A stretch of DNA of 64,000 nucleotides from Gyromitra esculenta (GCA_038503075.1 JBCAML010000022.1:806001-870000); one strand, 5' to 3'; counted from the first letter of the stretch, positions 1 through 13,006 are shown. Made by a program: numbers and translations. Notes: generated from the letters alone by a model not told the origin.

Positions 1-925
1 ATTGACAACGATCATGTGCTCCTGCAATTTTCACCAACTCAGAACTTGCCTCGGGATAGCAGCCGCAAGTTTGCATGTGAGAAGGGAGTTAAAGGGGGGT
101 TACGGGAATGTTATCTCGCTTGAGATACTTCAGCACATCATCGTAATTCAGACGGGAGTCTACAATAACATGCGTGATGCCTTCCAAACGTTAGTACCAT
201 CCCCACGCTTCTTTTACTCGGGGGCAACGAAAAGATATATATGTATTGGTATTGATATGTACATACTCTTCTCTCTCCACTCATTCAGACAAAACCCTCC
301 GTTTTCATCCGTCTTCTGCGCTCTAAATTTCCGCGCTGGATTTTTCAGGTCGTTCGGGACGAAATCTACTCCCCGTTAGCACCGCGAGCCCTTTTCCCCA
401 CAATCCCAGCCAGTGATGAAATATTAGGCCTATACAAAAATATAAATCCTTAAATATCAATTTCTTCGCACTCGGCGTCGGCGTCGGCGTTGCCTTCGAT
501 ATCCTCTTCCGCTTTTTTCTCTTTCCTGCTGCGGACGAGCTCAGCAGCCGCGACGACTCAGGGGGCGGCGATGGCTGTGGTAGGGTTGAAGCTGGTAGTG
601 GCGGTGGAAGTGAAAGGGGTGCTGGTACTGATGAAGCACTCGAGGTGAGACCTATGGATTTAGGGAGCGGCATCGTGGATGCCCTTGTGATTCTAGGTGT
701 TCTGGATGGTCCAGGTGCAGCTGTAGATGCACGGGTACTTCTCCTTTCAAAGCGCTTGACGATATTCCGCTGGGCTCGACTTGCAGCAAGAAGGAGAGTA
801 ACCTCGCTGGTTTCGGGCGGGTCGTCGTCCGTAGGAATCGAGTAGAGACCTTCGAAGAATCGCTCTTTGTCAGTGCGCTTGTCGGCGGATTCCAAATCCA
901 TAACAGCTTCGAACGGGGATGACAT
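1..925 (-). CDS. BRCT-domain protein, probably family X DNA polymerase (Pol4/Pol lambda-like), 5' part only
   Basis: The start codon is at 925-923. Four exons keep phase: 925-436, 368-267, 180-104 and 21-1, the last cut by the window edge, giving 230 codons so far. Residues 1-150 are a low-complexity Ser/Pro/Arg-rich linker with a basic run (KRKKRKR) that could be a nuclear signal. Residues about 155-230 read as a BRCT domain: FVPNDLKNPARK, then SITHVIVDSRLNYDDVLKYL, then IPEHMIVVN. This spacing fits the N-terminal BRCT of fungal family X polymerases, which fill gaps in non-homologous end joining. The catalytic domain would lie left of the window, so the assignment rests on the BRCT alone; another BRCT protein is possible. 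The first intron has a weak donor (GTATAG). Confidence 0.55.
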
Positions 926-2618
926 CTTGACGTTTAAATAGAGCTAGAGTGTTGGGTTAGTGAGTCAAAATTCGCAATTACACGCACTGCGGATCCTGCA
1001 GGCGAGCGGCATGCAATATATAGATTGAAGAGACCAAAAACTCATTCCTATCTGCCGAATGCGGCCAAGGGTTCCCAGACTATCGCGTTTAAATACATGT
1101 GAGCAGATTACGCCAAGCTATTTCACGTGATGTCGTCTAGCGCGCCGAGTTTGTAACATCGTGGGGATACAGAGATACGTTTGGTGGGGTTGCCTGTCCT
1201 GGGGCTGTATTGGAATTGTAGCAGCGGCAACCTGGGAGGTTTATCGTGCGCAGCCCCAGTACGGTACGGCAAGTCGGTGGCTCAATTCGGCCTGCCCAGG
1301 CTGCTTTTAAACCCCCTCGTACTGGCTACTAGCTAGCCACACACTACTAAACATGAGATTGGACGACCAAGGGAATTGCGTTCAGTGCTAGAGATGATTC
1401 TCAAGTATATTCAGCTAAGATCCAACTCGTGCTTACTCCTGCCCAATCTGGGGTTGTCGAAAAGGAAAATCGGGTGTTTGAAATCGATGAGTGATATCCT
1501 GTGACGGTGGAAGACTCAAGGCCCCAAGAATCTCTCTGCCTGGAATCCAGACTGGATACACGATCGGCCCTCCACCAAGATCGTCTTTCCACCTCCTCGA
1601 TCCTGAACGAGGCTGAGAGAATGTTTTGTGGGGCAGTTGGTTGACAGCATTGCCAAGTTATGTCTTGCATGGGGAACCTCAACCCTAGCCCCAATAGAAC
1701 CTAGGGCAGCGGGAAAGGGCAGGGACCCTGGTACCTGCTCTACTCACCTACATCATCTACATGTATGCTGTGCTCCTGCGCCAGGTTCCTAACATACATG
1801 TAGGCCCGAAACCCCCCGGCAGTTGGTCCAACATCGGTCACCGGTCGCTGCTCTCGTGGGCAGGCAAGCGAAAGACACGATGGATGTGCACGTAATCAGC
1901 CGTATACCATATTCAATCTCCTTTGCATTCCGGAACTACAACAGGGGAAGAGGGCAAGAGAGGGCGGAAGAGCTCGAGGGTGGAGGGGAAAGAGAGAACT
2001 GCATTCCATGCAGGACGACGGAAACCGTAGCGATAGAGATACATTATCAACAGACACGAATACCTCGCATAACACACAGAACAAGGAATCGAATAAGAGT
2101 GGGGAAGGCGCTGAAAGTAATGCGGCGGATTAAACGCCGCGGCCCCGGTGCGGGCCAGCTGAGCCGAAGGAGGAACACCTCAGGCCCCAGTGGAGCAAGG
2201 TGAGAGAGGAGCAACATCCAGCAGCAGCCAGCAGTGGTTTGTTGCTGTTATTCTTGAAACCCCGTGCCAAGCAGCTCCGGCAGCGTCTGGCCTTCGTTCG
2301 GTGTACTGCTGCTGTTGCTGCTGCTGCTGCGGGAGCATCTAGGTTAACCTTACGTCGTAGCCAAAGCAAAAAAGCCTTTTGTTAGCTCTTTCCCTTCGAG
2401 CCTTTGCCTCATTGTAATTTTACCTATCTCATGTTCGTTGTTGTCGTTGTTGCTCCTCTTCCCCTTCCCCTACTTCGCCTCCCTCCCTACCCATCCCCTT
2501 CCCCCATCCATCAACAACATCATCACAATTTTCCTTCTCCTCTGTTCTCTACTTTTTTATCGTCATCTTCATCATCTCTCGCTCGTTCGTTCGTTACGCT
2601 GCTGCTACCGATCATACA
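926..2618. other. Intergenic region upstream of the BRCT protein and sirtuin genes
   Basis: No coding exon is supported here. It holds two TACATGTA palindromes (1758-1765 and 1795-1802), a CTG-rich trinucleotide tract at about 2306-2330, and a long pyrimidine-rich stretch (about 2430-2590) just before the sirtuin start, typical of fungal promoters and 5' leaders. Confidence 0.6.
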
Positions 2619-4372
2619 ATGCAAAATGGCTCTGAGCCTCCCACAAAGAGGCAGAAGACCTCGTCTGCTGCTGCTGCTGCCACAGCCGCTGCACCCACGG
2701 TCGCTCCCGTCGAGACCCTCGCCAGAAAACCACCCCTACACCTGGATCTACGGTTCCCACCTACTGACCCAGTTGAGCTAAAAACACAAAAACGTTCAGT
2801 TGATGTTCTTCTGAAGCTGCTTCGCAAAAAGAAGAAAATAGTAGTCATTGCAGGAGCTGGTATTTCTGTTGGAGCTGGAAGTAAGATCCTCCCCTTTCTT
2901 TTGTTTTTATTGTGGTCCTCTGCCACTTGGTTCTACTAAGGTCCCACCAAATGCTGACTAAGCCCACCTGGCTCACAGTTCCTGACTTTCGATCCTCCAA
3001 TGGGCTCTTTTCTTCGCTTCGAACGGATATGAAGCTCAAGACATCGGGGAAACAGCTATTTGATGCCTCCGTCTACAAGGATGATCAACTCACATCGTCT
3101 TTTCACGATATGGTCCGCAATCTCCACACCATGACCGCCAATGCGTCGCCAACCGAGTTTCATCACCTGCTAGCAACATTAGCGAATCAGGGAAGGTTGC
3201 TCCGCTTATATTCGCAAAATGTGGACTGCATCGATACGCAATTGGAACCTTTAAAAACGACAGTGCCACTTGAGAATAAAGGACCTTGGCCACGAACTAT
3301 TCAATTGCATGGGGGGCTGGAAAAGATGGTCTGTTCCAAGTGTGGATGGCTGGCTGCCTTCAACGCAAATTTGTTTAGGGGGTCGGAGCCTCCGGATTGC
3401 ACGGAATGCGAGGAAATGGATTCGGTTAGAGGGGTAGCAGGAAAGCGGGCGCTTGGCGTCGGGAAATTAAGACCGAGGATCGTGCTGTACAACGAGTTTA
3501 ACCCTGACGCGGAAGCCATTGGTGCGGTAACCAAGGCCGATCTGAAATCACGTCCGGATTGTTTGATTGTCGTTGGTACCAGCCTCAAAGTGCCTGGAGT
3601 GCGGAGAATAGTGAGAGAAATGTGTGGGGTGGTTCAAGATTACCGTGGTGGGATGACCGTGTGGATCAATGAAGATGATCCGCCCGTTGGGAAAGATTTC
3701 GATGGAGCGTTTGATCTCATTGTCCGCGGAGACTGTGAGAAAGTCGCAAAGATAGCTGATATGCCAAGATGGGATGGCAGTGAACCACCTCTTCCAGCAG
3801 AATCCGAGACGGACAGCGACAGTTGTGGCTCATTCATCGAACTGGATCAGAACGAACCTCCGAGGAGCAGTGACACCGTGGAAATTCGCATTTCACAACC
3901 TCCCCACTCCCAACTTCCTAGTCCATCTATAAGCCCACCACCGAAATCGAAGGGCGCACGGAAAAGACCAGCCTCAGATTCGAAAGCGGATCCGCCAGCA
4001 AAGAAAGCAAGGGGTAAAGCAAAAACAGTAGCTATAGCTCCAAGAGCGAAGACCGAATCTAAAAAGAAGGGGAGTATCGCAACTGCTTTCAAAGCAGTGA
4101 AAAAGGCTGTTTCTGTGGTTGGAGGCGTGAAGGTAGTGAAACCAAAAGCGGCACCAAAAGCACCAAGGGTAACAAAAGCAGCAACCACAGCTGCTGCAAA
4201 GAAGATGGCTGCTTCAGTTGTAATTCCGGCAAGACACGACGTCATTACTGTCGCTATGCCACCTATTTCGACTATAACCATGCTTCCTCCGTCTCCGGCT
4301 ACTCCTACTTCGATAGTTTCGTTTAGTAGCGAGAAGAGCTCAAGTATTCCGATCGCCAGCTTACTCAACTGA
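2619..4372 (+). CDS. NAD-dependent protein deacetylase, sirtuin of the Hst3/Hst4 type
   Basis: Two exons, 2619-2880 and 2979-4372, give 551 residues; the 98-bp intron has GTAAGA and CACAG ends and a CTGAC branch point. Splicing restores the NAD motif GAGISVGAGIPDFRSSNGLF (about 79-98). Other sirtuin marks are QNVDCID (167-173), catalytic His in LHGG (H198), a CxxC...CxxC zinc site (C206, C209, C228, C231) and GTSLKVPG (about 287). The C-terminal 190 residues are a Lys/Ala/Pro-rich basic tail, probably disordered. In yeasts Hst3 and Hst4 remove acetyl from histone H3 K56 in the nucleus after replication; the QNVDCID and zinc-loop style fit this group better than Sir2/Hst2. The role is inferred from family membership. 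Confidence 0.9.
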
Positions 4373-7300
4373 ATAGGATAATTGTATAATACATTTTTTG
4401 AGTGGATTTTGTGAGGACTGGAATTGGAGTTATGGTGTTTTTGTTAAGGTTATATGTTAGGTCTCGAAAACGCAGGGAATTGGTGGGAATGTGGGGGAAC
4501 GCGCACGGCGGTTGGATTCAAATTTCTGACCTTACCTGAAGCTGTGCTACCTATTGTAAACCATGGTGCCCAAAGAGGACATATTGGGAGAAGGATCAAG
4601 ATAAGAGGGTGTATATACGGAAGGGTGTGGTATTGGTAGATGACTGGAGTGTGGACTTGGTGTTCTCTTTTGGCTAGTTTTTATTTTTTTTCTTTTTCTT
4701 GCTTTTTTCCCACCCTTCAACAGAGGATCCATAGCCGACACATTTTTCGCTTTACTACGGAAGTTTTGTTTGCTTGCGTTCAATTCTAGACACTTTTAGG
4801 AGTTTTTGCTATTTTTATTTAGGTCTTTTGTCGGGTTAGAGGTTCCACGTTGCTCCGAGGGCGTTACAAAGTTTGGATCGCGATCGATTTGAGTTTTTGT
4901 GGGATCTTATGCTGGGGTGTAAATGCAAGGTGCAAACGTATACTATAGTGTACAATGTACACGTATACATATGGTGGTGTTGCGAATCCTAGTGGATTTT
5001 CATGCTGAGACGTTTGGGATCGGATGGGTTCATGTCGTGGCACAGGCTTCTCACGTGTCTGTACCGATGCGGAGTATTTGAGTTTTTATGTCTTGTAATT
5101 CAACAGAACTAGCTGGATAGAAAGGAAACGATTGAAATACCTATTACCATATGAAGTTTTCCGATCTACTAAGGCTCAGTCTATAATAGCCAGGTATCAA
5201 GTTCTGATGCGTCATAGATCGTCACTCGTTTTAAACTCGACATCAAAAAAGCGCAGTGCTGGGCTATCATAATGTCTAAACTACATGGCAATATATACTG
5301 GTCCTCTACATCTTTTAGGGATATAAATAAGAATGAATTTAATTCCATTATACGAAATTAGTTTTCGTACTACATAGATCTTAATTTTCAAGAATTTATC
5401 GGCAGTAACGACGGTGGCAGTGATGAATCACTCTTAAATCCTCTTCAAAGAACTTACTTTCAGACCAAGTAATGGTGGTTTAACGATTTAAGCTCTGAAT
5501 CATCACAGAGCCAAGTGGATTGATTGGATACAGAAGGCTGTGTATCAATGGGGATGAAATCAGATATAGTGGGATTAATTTTTGAGTGATAACAAATACA
5601 TGTAGCTACATGTATACATGTACGTATCGACGGTACGCGCTTGCCTCTATACAGACATTTATGCTACCCCAGATACTCAATGCCTTCGAAGCAGTAATAT
5701 TAGGGGAACAGTTTGAGAAGGCCTGGCTGTTCAGAGGCACATGTAGTACCAAAGCTTAAAACAACAATCAAGTGTCTGTAATCCCTGGCCCCACGCTAAG
5801 GGCTGAGTTTTGTAAAATATATGATGTGGCTTATGGTCACTATAAAGTACATGTAGTTAGCCGTATCATTTTCGTAACCGAGTGTGAACTCGGCCGGATA
5901 GCAGCCATTTATCGCATTCTTGCGAGAAGCCGCCGGACGCTTGCATGAGGCTAAAACGATATATACAACGACCATCAGCGACGAGGGTTTGATAACCCCA
6001 AGGATACGTACTTATATTGCCACTATAGGTGTCGAGAATTGATACACGGATAGTCTCCAATGGTCGTAAAAGGCCTTTTAGTGAATGTTTGCCGGAATAT
6101 CGAGGTCCTCTTATAAATCAGCTTCGCCATTACTTAGCTTCTATGGGCTTGCCAGGAGTGGTGAAGTAAACAATATAGTGAGAGACAATATATACCCTGG
6201 TGAATCTAACTTAGGGAGAGGTGATGGTAATGGAAATAAAGTAAATGATAGGGTTACTGAGTGATCTTCCATGAATATGTTGGCCACTCAGATGGTGGAG
6301 CAATAGATGGCCATGAGAATTTAAACGTAGAATTAGCAAAGTCGCAAGATTTAGGCCACGATTTCCAGGCCAATGATATCGCAACACAGCAATCAGTGAT
6401 CGTCGCATTGCATCGCGTTGAGATCATAACACAATGGTACTGCAACGCCTGTAATTCTTGATGGGTGTGGCTTCAAGAGGGGTAACAGAACATCTATGGC
6501 GATGGCCAATGGGGACAGCCTCAAGACTAGGCCGCAGGGGAAACAAATATATTAAGGTAAAATATCGTGGACGATAAGCCTGACATGAAGATATCCCACC
6601 TTAGCTACTGGAAAAATCATCAAACACATGCGCATATAGACTAAGCGGTAGTATGATATAGATACAGGCTGGAAATTTCACTACTACTAATGCCCTGTCT
6701 TGTAGTAAGTGTTACAGACATACACAGCTCTCTGTAGTATATTTCAAGGGAGGGCAGCTATGGTAACTGCTGTGAAGGATATGGGTGAAGATTTCAAGGA
6801 ATGAATGCCAATGATGGCAGAGCGGAAGGTCCTTACGAATCTGCTCTTAGCCTTCTATATTAGTTCGCGCCCTAAGAAAATCATCAAAGTATTTCTCATG
6901 GAAAAGCCTAAGCCCTCTCGCAGAGTGTTAATGTCTGCCTATTGCGCTGGCACGGTATTATAGGGATATCCGTCGTAGGCTACGGTCTCATGATACCTTC
7001 GGTTTATTTTAGTTGTACTGTACTGTCTACATGAAACAGCCCACTACCTGGTGGAACCGACTATCGTTTATTTCTCAACCCGCATATTCGCAATCACTTC
7101 TTTGGGTTGCATGAGCATCACCATACATCACTCGAGAATTTTTTGCATCTCCCTTAAATAAAACAAACTATTGAGACAGGTGAGGAGGTAGTACAAGAAG
7201 CGAATATATTAGGGCACAATTCAGATAATTATCCAGCGTGTGGGAGCTGCGGTTTTCTGTCCCAGCCGGACCGAGTGATCCACTGGGATGATCGTGTTAC

Positions 7301-7519
7301 CCGGACTTTCGCTTACCAAGGCCATTCCATTTAGGGTACAGGGTTGGTTCTATCTTGAGATTGCCGATTGACGCGGCGCTCGTTCCTCTTCCCACAATCA
7401 TCATTCCGTCAAACAGATCTCCATCCACATCCTTCATCAATCCATCTCCAGGATCCATCCAGTTATCTCCAGCAAGCATCTAAAATCGTTCCGGAAGCAC
7501 AGCAGCAAGTAAATTCAAG
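4373..7519. other. Intergenic region between sirtuin and RPT2
   Basis: About 3.1 kb without a supportable gene; only short reading frames on both strands. It contains a cluster of three TACATGTA palindromes at 5597-5622 and one at 5848-5855. Near the RPT2 start there is GTTACCCG at 7296-7303, a Reb1-like site. Confidence 0.55.
7296..7303. promoter_or_regulatory. Reb1-like GTTACCCG upstream of RPT2
   Basis: GTTACCCG lies about 220 bp before the RPT2 start codon. TTACCCG is the core of the yeast Reb1 site. The same GTTACCC core appears, on one strand or the other, in the NIP7/PUF6 and RRS1/mS29 promoters. Function is inferred. Confidence 0.35.
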
Positions 7520-9283
7520 ATGGTGAGTTACTTCCAACTGATTTAGGAGAGATGGCCGGGTATTTCCTAGCATTCGGTGCTATCTTCTTTGCATTAAGAG
7601 AGTTTTATTACCCTTAGAAGCTTTAACCCTAGAAAAAAGTGCTAACGAGCTATAATCGATATAGGGTAGTGCACAGTCTGGGATGGGTGGCCCTCCTTCC
7701 GGGGATCAGAACGATAAGTCCAAGGACCAGAAGGTAAATTCGACTCATCTCGGTCATCACTCTTATCAGCTTCTGATTCTCGTTTACGGCGTTTCCATCA
7801 AATAAATTTTCACCATCCACTAGCAAGAGGTTCTAAATAGCTAACAGCATCTGTAGAAAGAGAAACCCAAGTACGAACCTCCGCCACCAACTACTCGTGT
7901 TGGACGTCGCAAACGCCGTGCCGCTGCAGGACCTGATGCCGCTAGCAAGCTCCCAACGGTTTTCCCTAACGCACGGTGTAAACTTAAATTACTACGGATG
8001 GAGCGTATCAAGGATCACTTACTGCTTGAGGAAGAGTTTGTGCACAATCAGGAACAGCTGCGTCGGAATAAAGGCGAGAAGGGCGGTTTAGAGCAGAGGC
8101 AAGAGGAAGAGCGGAGTCGCGTTGATGATATGCGAGGAAGCCCGATGGGTGTAGGGAACCTGGAAGAAATGATTGATGATGACCATGCGATTGTTTCCAG
8201 TGCGACTGGGCCAGAGTACGTTGCCTTAAATGAAAGCACTCGGGTATTTTTGGAGAGCTCACCCATACTGATTTATTCGCTAGATATTACGTCTCTATCA
8301 TGTCTTTCGTCGACAAGGATCTCCTTGAACCTGGTTGCTCCGTTCTACTTCACCACAAGACTGTCTCGATTGTTGGTGTCCTTACAGAAGAGTCGGATCC
8401 TTTGATCTCAGTCATGAAGCTCGATAAAGCTCCCACCGAGTCTTACGCGGATATCGGTGGCCTGGAGACTCAAATCCAGGAGGTTCGAGAAGCGGTCGAG
8501 CTACCATTACTTCATCCCGAGCTTTATGAGGAAATGGGAATTAAGCCCCCGAAGGGAGTTATCCTCTACGGAGCTCCTGGAACCGGAAAGACCCTTCTTG
8601 CTAAGGCTGTTGCAAATCAAACCTCTGCTACTTTCCTTCGTATTGTTGGTTCCGAGCTTATTCAAAAGTATCTTGGCGATGGACCTCGTCTTTGCCGCCA
8701 AATCTTCCAAGTTGCGGCTGAGCACGCACCTAGCATTGTCTTTATCGACGAAATCGACGCAATCGGTACAAAACGTTATGATTCTACTAGCGGAGGTGAG
8801 AGGGAGGTACAAAGAACTATGCTGGAGCTTCTAAACCAGTTGGATGGTTTCGATGATCGAGGGGATGTTAAGGTTATTATGGCAACCAACAAGATCGAAA
8901 CTCTGGATCCTGCCTTGATTCGGCCTGGACGTATTGATCGTAAGATTTTGTTCGAGAATCCAGATCGTAAGTTGTCCCAGGTTGTCAATTTAGCTTCTTA
9001 TCTCGAATTAGTATTAACATCGCATATTGCAGAAAACACCAAACGTAAAATCTTCACCCTCCACACATCAAAAATGTCCCTCAGCAATGATGTTGAACTT
9101 GAGGAATTCATCAACCAAAAGGATGATCTCTCGGGTGCAGATATCAAAGCCATTTGCACGGAGGCTGGCTTGCTTGCTCTGAGAGAAAGAAGGATGAGGG
9201 TACAGATGGCGGATTTTAGGACTGCTAGGGAGAGAGTCCTGAAGACCAAGAGCGAAGGTGAACCTGAGGGGCTGTACTTGTAG
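7520..9283 (+). CDS. RPT2: 26S proteasome regulatory subunit 4, AAA ATPase Rpt2
   Basis: Five exons keep phase: 7520-7522, 7665-7733, 7857-8215, 8284-8966 and 9033-9283, giving 454 residues. The product is one of six AAA ATPases of the proteasome base; it unfolds substrates and helps open the 20S gate. Seen: MG start (the family is N-myristoylated on Gly2), [15 protein letters not shown], Walker A GAPGTGKT (240-247), Walker B with D299-E300, the pore-loop KYLGDG, second region of homology [15 protein letters not shown], and the C-terminal LYL, the HbYX motif that docks in the 20S alpha ring. The first exon codes only for the start methionine. Length is slightly above yeast Rpt2 (437). Confidence 0.97.
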
Positions 9284-9570
9284 GTTTTAGGGTTAGGCAT
9301 AGAAGTACAGAATATGGGAGGCTTGGTATATTTGATGATTGTTTGTGGGGTAATTCATTCTGCTGTGTATCATAGCTCTCTTGTCCCATTTCTCAGTGTT
9401 CACATTCTAGTATGACCTAAGTATCATGTGAACCTACGAAATGCGTGTAGGAAGTGTGGTGCTATACTGATTGTCAACTTTGCTTTGAATGATATTATTT
9501 ACAAGGTGAGCCGTAAAAGATAATAACGCCATAAACATCCATTGTACAGATAAATCTTGGAGCCTTGTTT

Positions 9571-10234
9571 TTAAAATAATGTGTCTTCCTATGGGAATAT
9601 TAGACGTAGAACGTGGAAATAAAAATAGCCAGGAACGGTGAACGCACATCTCTTAGATATTCGCCGACATCGACCTGCCTAAAAGCAGTGATGCTAGTGG
9701 GATCTAGCCGCCTCACATCTGCTGTTGATCTCGCTGTTACTCCAAAGCCCTGGATGCCCCAATCAGTATTTCATCCCGTCTCCATCAATCCCATTAAATA
9801 ATCAGACCAACCAAAGGTGTATCATTCATAGAATAAACCACAACTCCCTGATGCTCCGGCGTATCCTCACTAATCCTTCCGACATGGGCCTTGACGACGT
9901 TGTTCCCATAAAGGTACGGCATCTCTCCGTTCGGCTTAACCCAAATTTTATACTTCGCATGCTGAGCGACATGGTCGAGCGCTGTAACGTGAAGCTTGAA
10001 TTTCCCGGTTTTGGTGAACTTCCCAAGACATGTCCCGAGAGAGAGAAGGTTATCACGAGCGACGGAGGTAGCAAGCTTCGCGATAGATTCACGGACGTAG
10101 TAGACACGATCACGCTGGATACGGAAACAGTGTGGGTCGTCAGGACGGTCTATCAGGTGGGTGATGTTCCGGCCAATGTAATTTGCAAGCTTTTCAAACA
10201 AGCGCTCAGTTTCGACATCAGTGAGGGGACGCAT
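9571..10234 (-). CDS. NIP7: 60S ribosome subunit biogenesis protein NIP7
   Basis: Three exons on the minus strand keep phase: 10234-9812, 9749-9648 and 9588-9571, giving 180 residues, close to the yeast length of 181. The last exon is only 18 nt and codes EDTLF plus stop, which is the conserved family C-terminus. Seen: [58 protein letters not shown] and the PUA-domain segment (about 95-175) that binds RNA. Nip7 is a nucleolar factor needed for 27S pre-rRNA processing. Both introns (62 and 59 bp) have good branch sites (TACTGAT, TCTAAT). It shares a 280-bp divergent promoter with PUF6. Confidence 0.96.
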
Positions 10235-10514
10235 GGCTGATTCTGATAGTGGGGTGAAGTCGGGATGACTATTTGGTTGGATTGGAGGTCGTTGCTGCAG
10301 GTTTTTTCCTTTGCAGAGCTAGGTCCAAGCTTTTTTTTTTTGGATGCGGCTCTGCAACGACAGGGTAACAGCCCCCCCGTACCACAGCTGCCAAGACATC
10401 CTCGAAATTTTTCCGTGGTGGTCAATTTTCAGTCGCTCGGCGTTTTATTTTATTTGCTGTGTAATTATTCCTAACTAAGTGTCTTCTACAACCACAAACA
10501 AGAACGAAAAAAAT
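10235..10514. promoter_or_regulatory. Bidirectional promoter between NIP7 and PUF6
   Basis: The start codons of two 60S assembly factors lie 280 bp apart in opposite directions. Inside are CGACAGGGTAAC at 10358-10369, which recurs exactly in the RRS1/mS29 promoter, and an AAATTTTT tract near 10405 that resembles the yeast RRPE element of ribosome-biogenesis genes. Regulatory roles are inferred. Confidence 0.5.
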
Positions 10515-13006
10515 ATGGCGGCCCCTAAGAGGAAACAAGATAGGACGACAAGCTATCCTGTTGCGAGCAAGAAACCAAAATTCGGGAAGGAATCAGACAA
10601 GCCGAAGAAAAGCGTTGCGAGCAGAAATCATGGCGAGGCCAAGAAGAGCAAAAAACCTGTTGCTGCTGCGAAACCCTCACCTAGGCGCACGACATTGAGT
10701 GTTGAGTCTGATAGCGACGAATCGGATGATGGTGAGGCCTTTAAAGCTATTAAGGACGATGGGAGTGAGGACGAAGAGGGGGAAGGTGACGGAGACGTCA
10801 ATATGGATACTGAGGAAGCACTGAAGGGAAATTCTGAGAATGGAATTGGCTGTGAGTGGCCCAAATGCTAGGCGCCTTTATATTTTAATTTCTCTTGGCC
10901 CGAAACTGATTCAATTGGCTTTTGCAGCTTCAAAATCAAAAGAGTCGCACGCAGAGCAGAAACGCCTTGCAGCGGAACGCAAACAGGCGAAACCACTTGG
11001 AAACATCCTTATCCGCGGAAAGAAAATCTGGGAGCAGATCAGAAGACGACATTTGCCAGCCGACGAGCGTAAAAAGTTAATCGAGGAATTGTCTAAATTG
11101 ATTAAAGGGAATATCAAAGATCTGGTTTTCAAGCACGATGCATCGAGGATTGTACAGACAGCATTAAAGTATGGTGACAAACAGACGAAAGAGAACATTG
11201 CGTTAGAATTGAAGGGGACATACGTTGCTCTGGCACAGAGTAAGGGCACTTTCCTGGAAATCTATTTGGGGGCATGGAATTCTGATCATTGACATCGATC
11301 CGTGAATACAGGCAGCTACGGAAAATACATGGTTGTTAAGATTTGTCACTACGGCTCTCCGGAGACGAGGAAGATGGTAGTTGAAGAATTCTATGGGAGC
11401 GTTAGAAAACTAATCAAACACCGCGAGGCGTCTTTTGTTATCGAGGATTGTTTCCGGGAGTACGCTACCCCAGCACAGAAGGCAGCCCTTCTCCGTGAGT
11501 TTTATGGTGTGGAGTTTGCCATCTTCAAGGATGAGAAAGATCCTTCGGCTTCCTTGAAGGATATTCTAGAAAAAACACCTGAAAAGAGAGCTGTCATCAT
11601 GAAGAGTCTTTACGATCTCATAGCTGCAGTGGTTGAAAAGGGGGCCATATTTTTCAGTATTATTCACAGAGCTATGCTAGAGTATATTTTGAACATTAAG
11701 CCTGGCAGCACTGAAATCTCAGAGTTCATTGAGCTGGTAAAGGAGCATGTGGCGGAAATTGCATTTACAAAGGATGGTACCCAGGTAGTCATGCGATGTC
11801 TGGCACTGGGAGCTGCAAAGGTAACAAACTTCCCTTCAGGTGTTAGTGCTAGCATACTGATCTGAAGCAGGATCGAAAAGCTATGATAAAATCCCTGAAA
11901 CCCGTTACTCCGCAACTTGCGGCCAATGAAACTGGCTATCTCGTCCTCCTAGCAATCTTCGAAGTCGTAGACGACACAGTTCTCGTAGCGAAGAGCTTGT
12001 TGCCCGAGTTTCAACAGCACACTCTAGATCTTGCAACTGACAAATTTGGACGGATTCCACTGTTATACCCATTCGCTGGGCGGAAGGCCAGGCTCCTCCC
12101 GCCATCGGCACTTCCCATTCTCCAAGAACTCGACAAACTTCGCCAAGTGACTAGGTACATACATGAAAGCCCTGTATTCCGCTATACCCCCACTCAGAGT
12201 TGACAAATACTAACATGCATCTTTTCTATCCAGTAAGAAAGATCCCGAAACTCGCCAAGCAGAGCTGAGAAGCCACTTCTCCTCTATTCTGATAGAGGGA
12301 GTGGCCGGACACGCCGAGGCTTTAGGCACAGACTCATTCGGCTGTCAGTTTGTGTCAGAGGTCCTATTAGGTGCTCTAGGTAAGGTTGTCAATTCTCGCT
12401 TGCAAAATACGCTTTATTAAAACCTTTCTCCCCCTCCCCACAAATGCGCATGAGGCGGTGTGAGTGGAACAAACTTTCTGTGGACTAACTAGAAAACTTA
12501 TCTCCATAGGCAACAAGGCTGCTGCGTTGGAAAACATCGCCAATCAGGCCTCTGGCGATCCAACCGCCAAAAGCCACATTGTCGGTACTGCGTTTGGCGG
12601 ACGGATGTTGAAAACGCTTGTGGCAGGCGGTCACTACAACTCCAAGGCGAAGAAAGTTGACCGTGAGTTCAAGCCCCCCCATGCTTTCGATCAGATCTCT
12701 CTCGCTTCCTCCCGGTTTTTTTCTTCTGGAAGGAAAAAGAACTAATGGAATCGCCGGCAATCCCTAGTTGCTGATCCCCCCATTGGCTTTCACAACCTAT
12801 TATACCCCAAAATCAAGCCCCATATTCTGTCTTGGGCAACTGGTGCGGGATCTTTTGTCGTTGTTGGACTTCTTGAAGCCGATGGGTTCGAGCACAAGCC
12901 CGATTTGATCAAAGAGCTGAAGGAGAAGAAGAACATTGCAAAGCTGAAGGCCGCATCGGACGGAGGGAATAAGGGTTCAGCCGTAATTCTGGAGGCGCTC
13001 AAATGA
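10515..13006 (+). CDS. PUF6: Pumilio-like RNA-binding protein PUF6 (PUM3 family)
   Basis: Seven exons keep phase: 10515-10851, 10928-11239, 11312-11820, 11871-12154, 12234-12379, 12510-12662 and 12768-13006, giving 659 residues (yeast Puf6 is 656). The first 110 residues are Lys/Ser-rich then acidic, typical of nucleolar proteins. Then come PUF-type helical repeats, with recognisable KHDASRIVQTALKYG, AQSSYGKYMVVKICHYG, HREASFVIEDCF and FTKDGTQVVMRCL. The C-terminal third is the CPL region, with DKFGRIPLLYPF, GTAFGGRML and TGAGSFVVVGLLE. Puf6 acts in 60S assembly in the nucleolus and in yeast also represses ASH1 mRNA translation. The methionine at 10515 is chosen because no upstream ATG is in frame. 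Confidence 0.95.

Noticed and set aside
2..379. 125-codon plus-strand frame at the left edge
   Set aside because: It is antisense to exons of the BRCT protein and shows no motif of its own.
2912..2978. Upstream extension of the sirtuin second exon (MVLCHLVLLRSH...)
   Set aside because: It is intron; splicing 2880 to 2979 rebuilds the invariant NAD-binding motif.
6211..6461. Overlapping 62-66-codon frames on both strands
   Set aside because: Short, mutually overlapping and without recognisable motifs.
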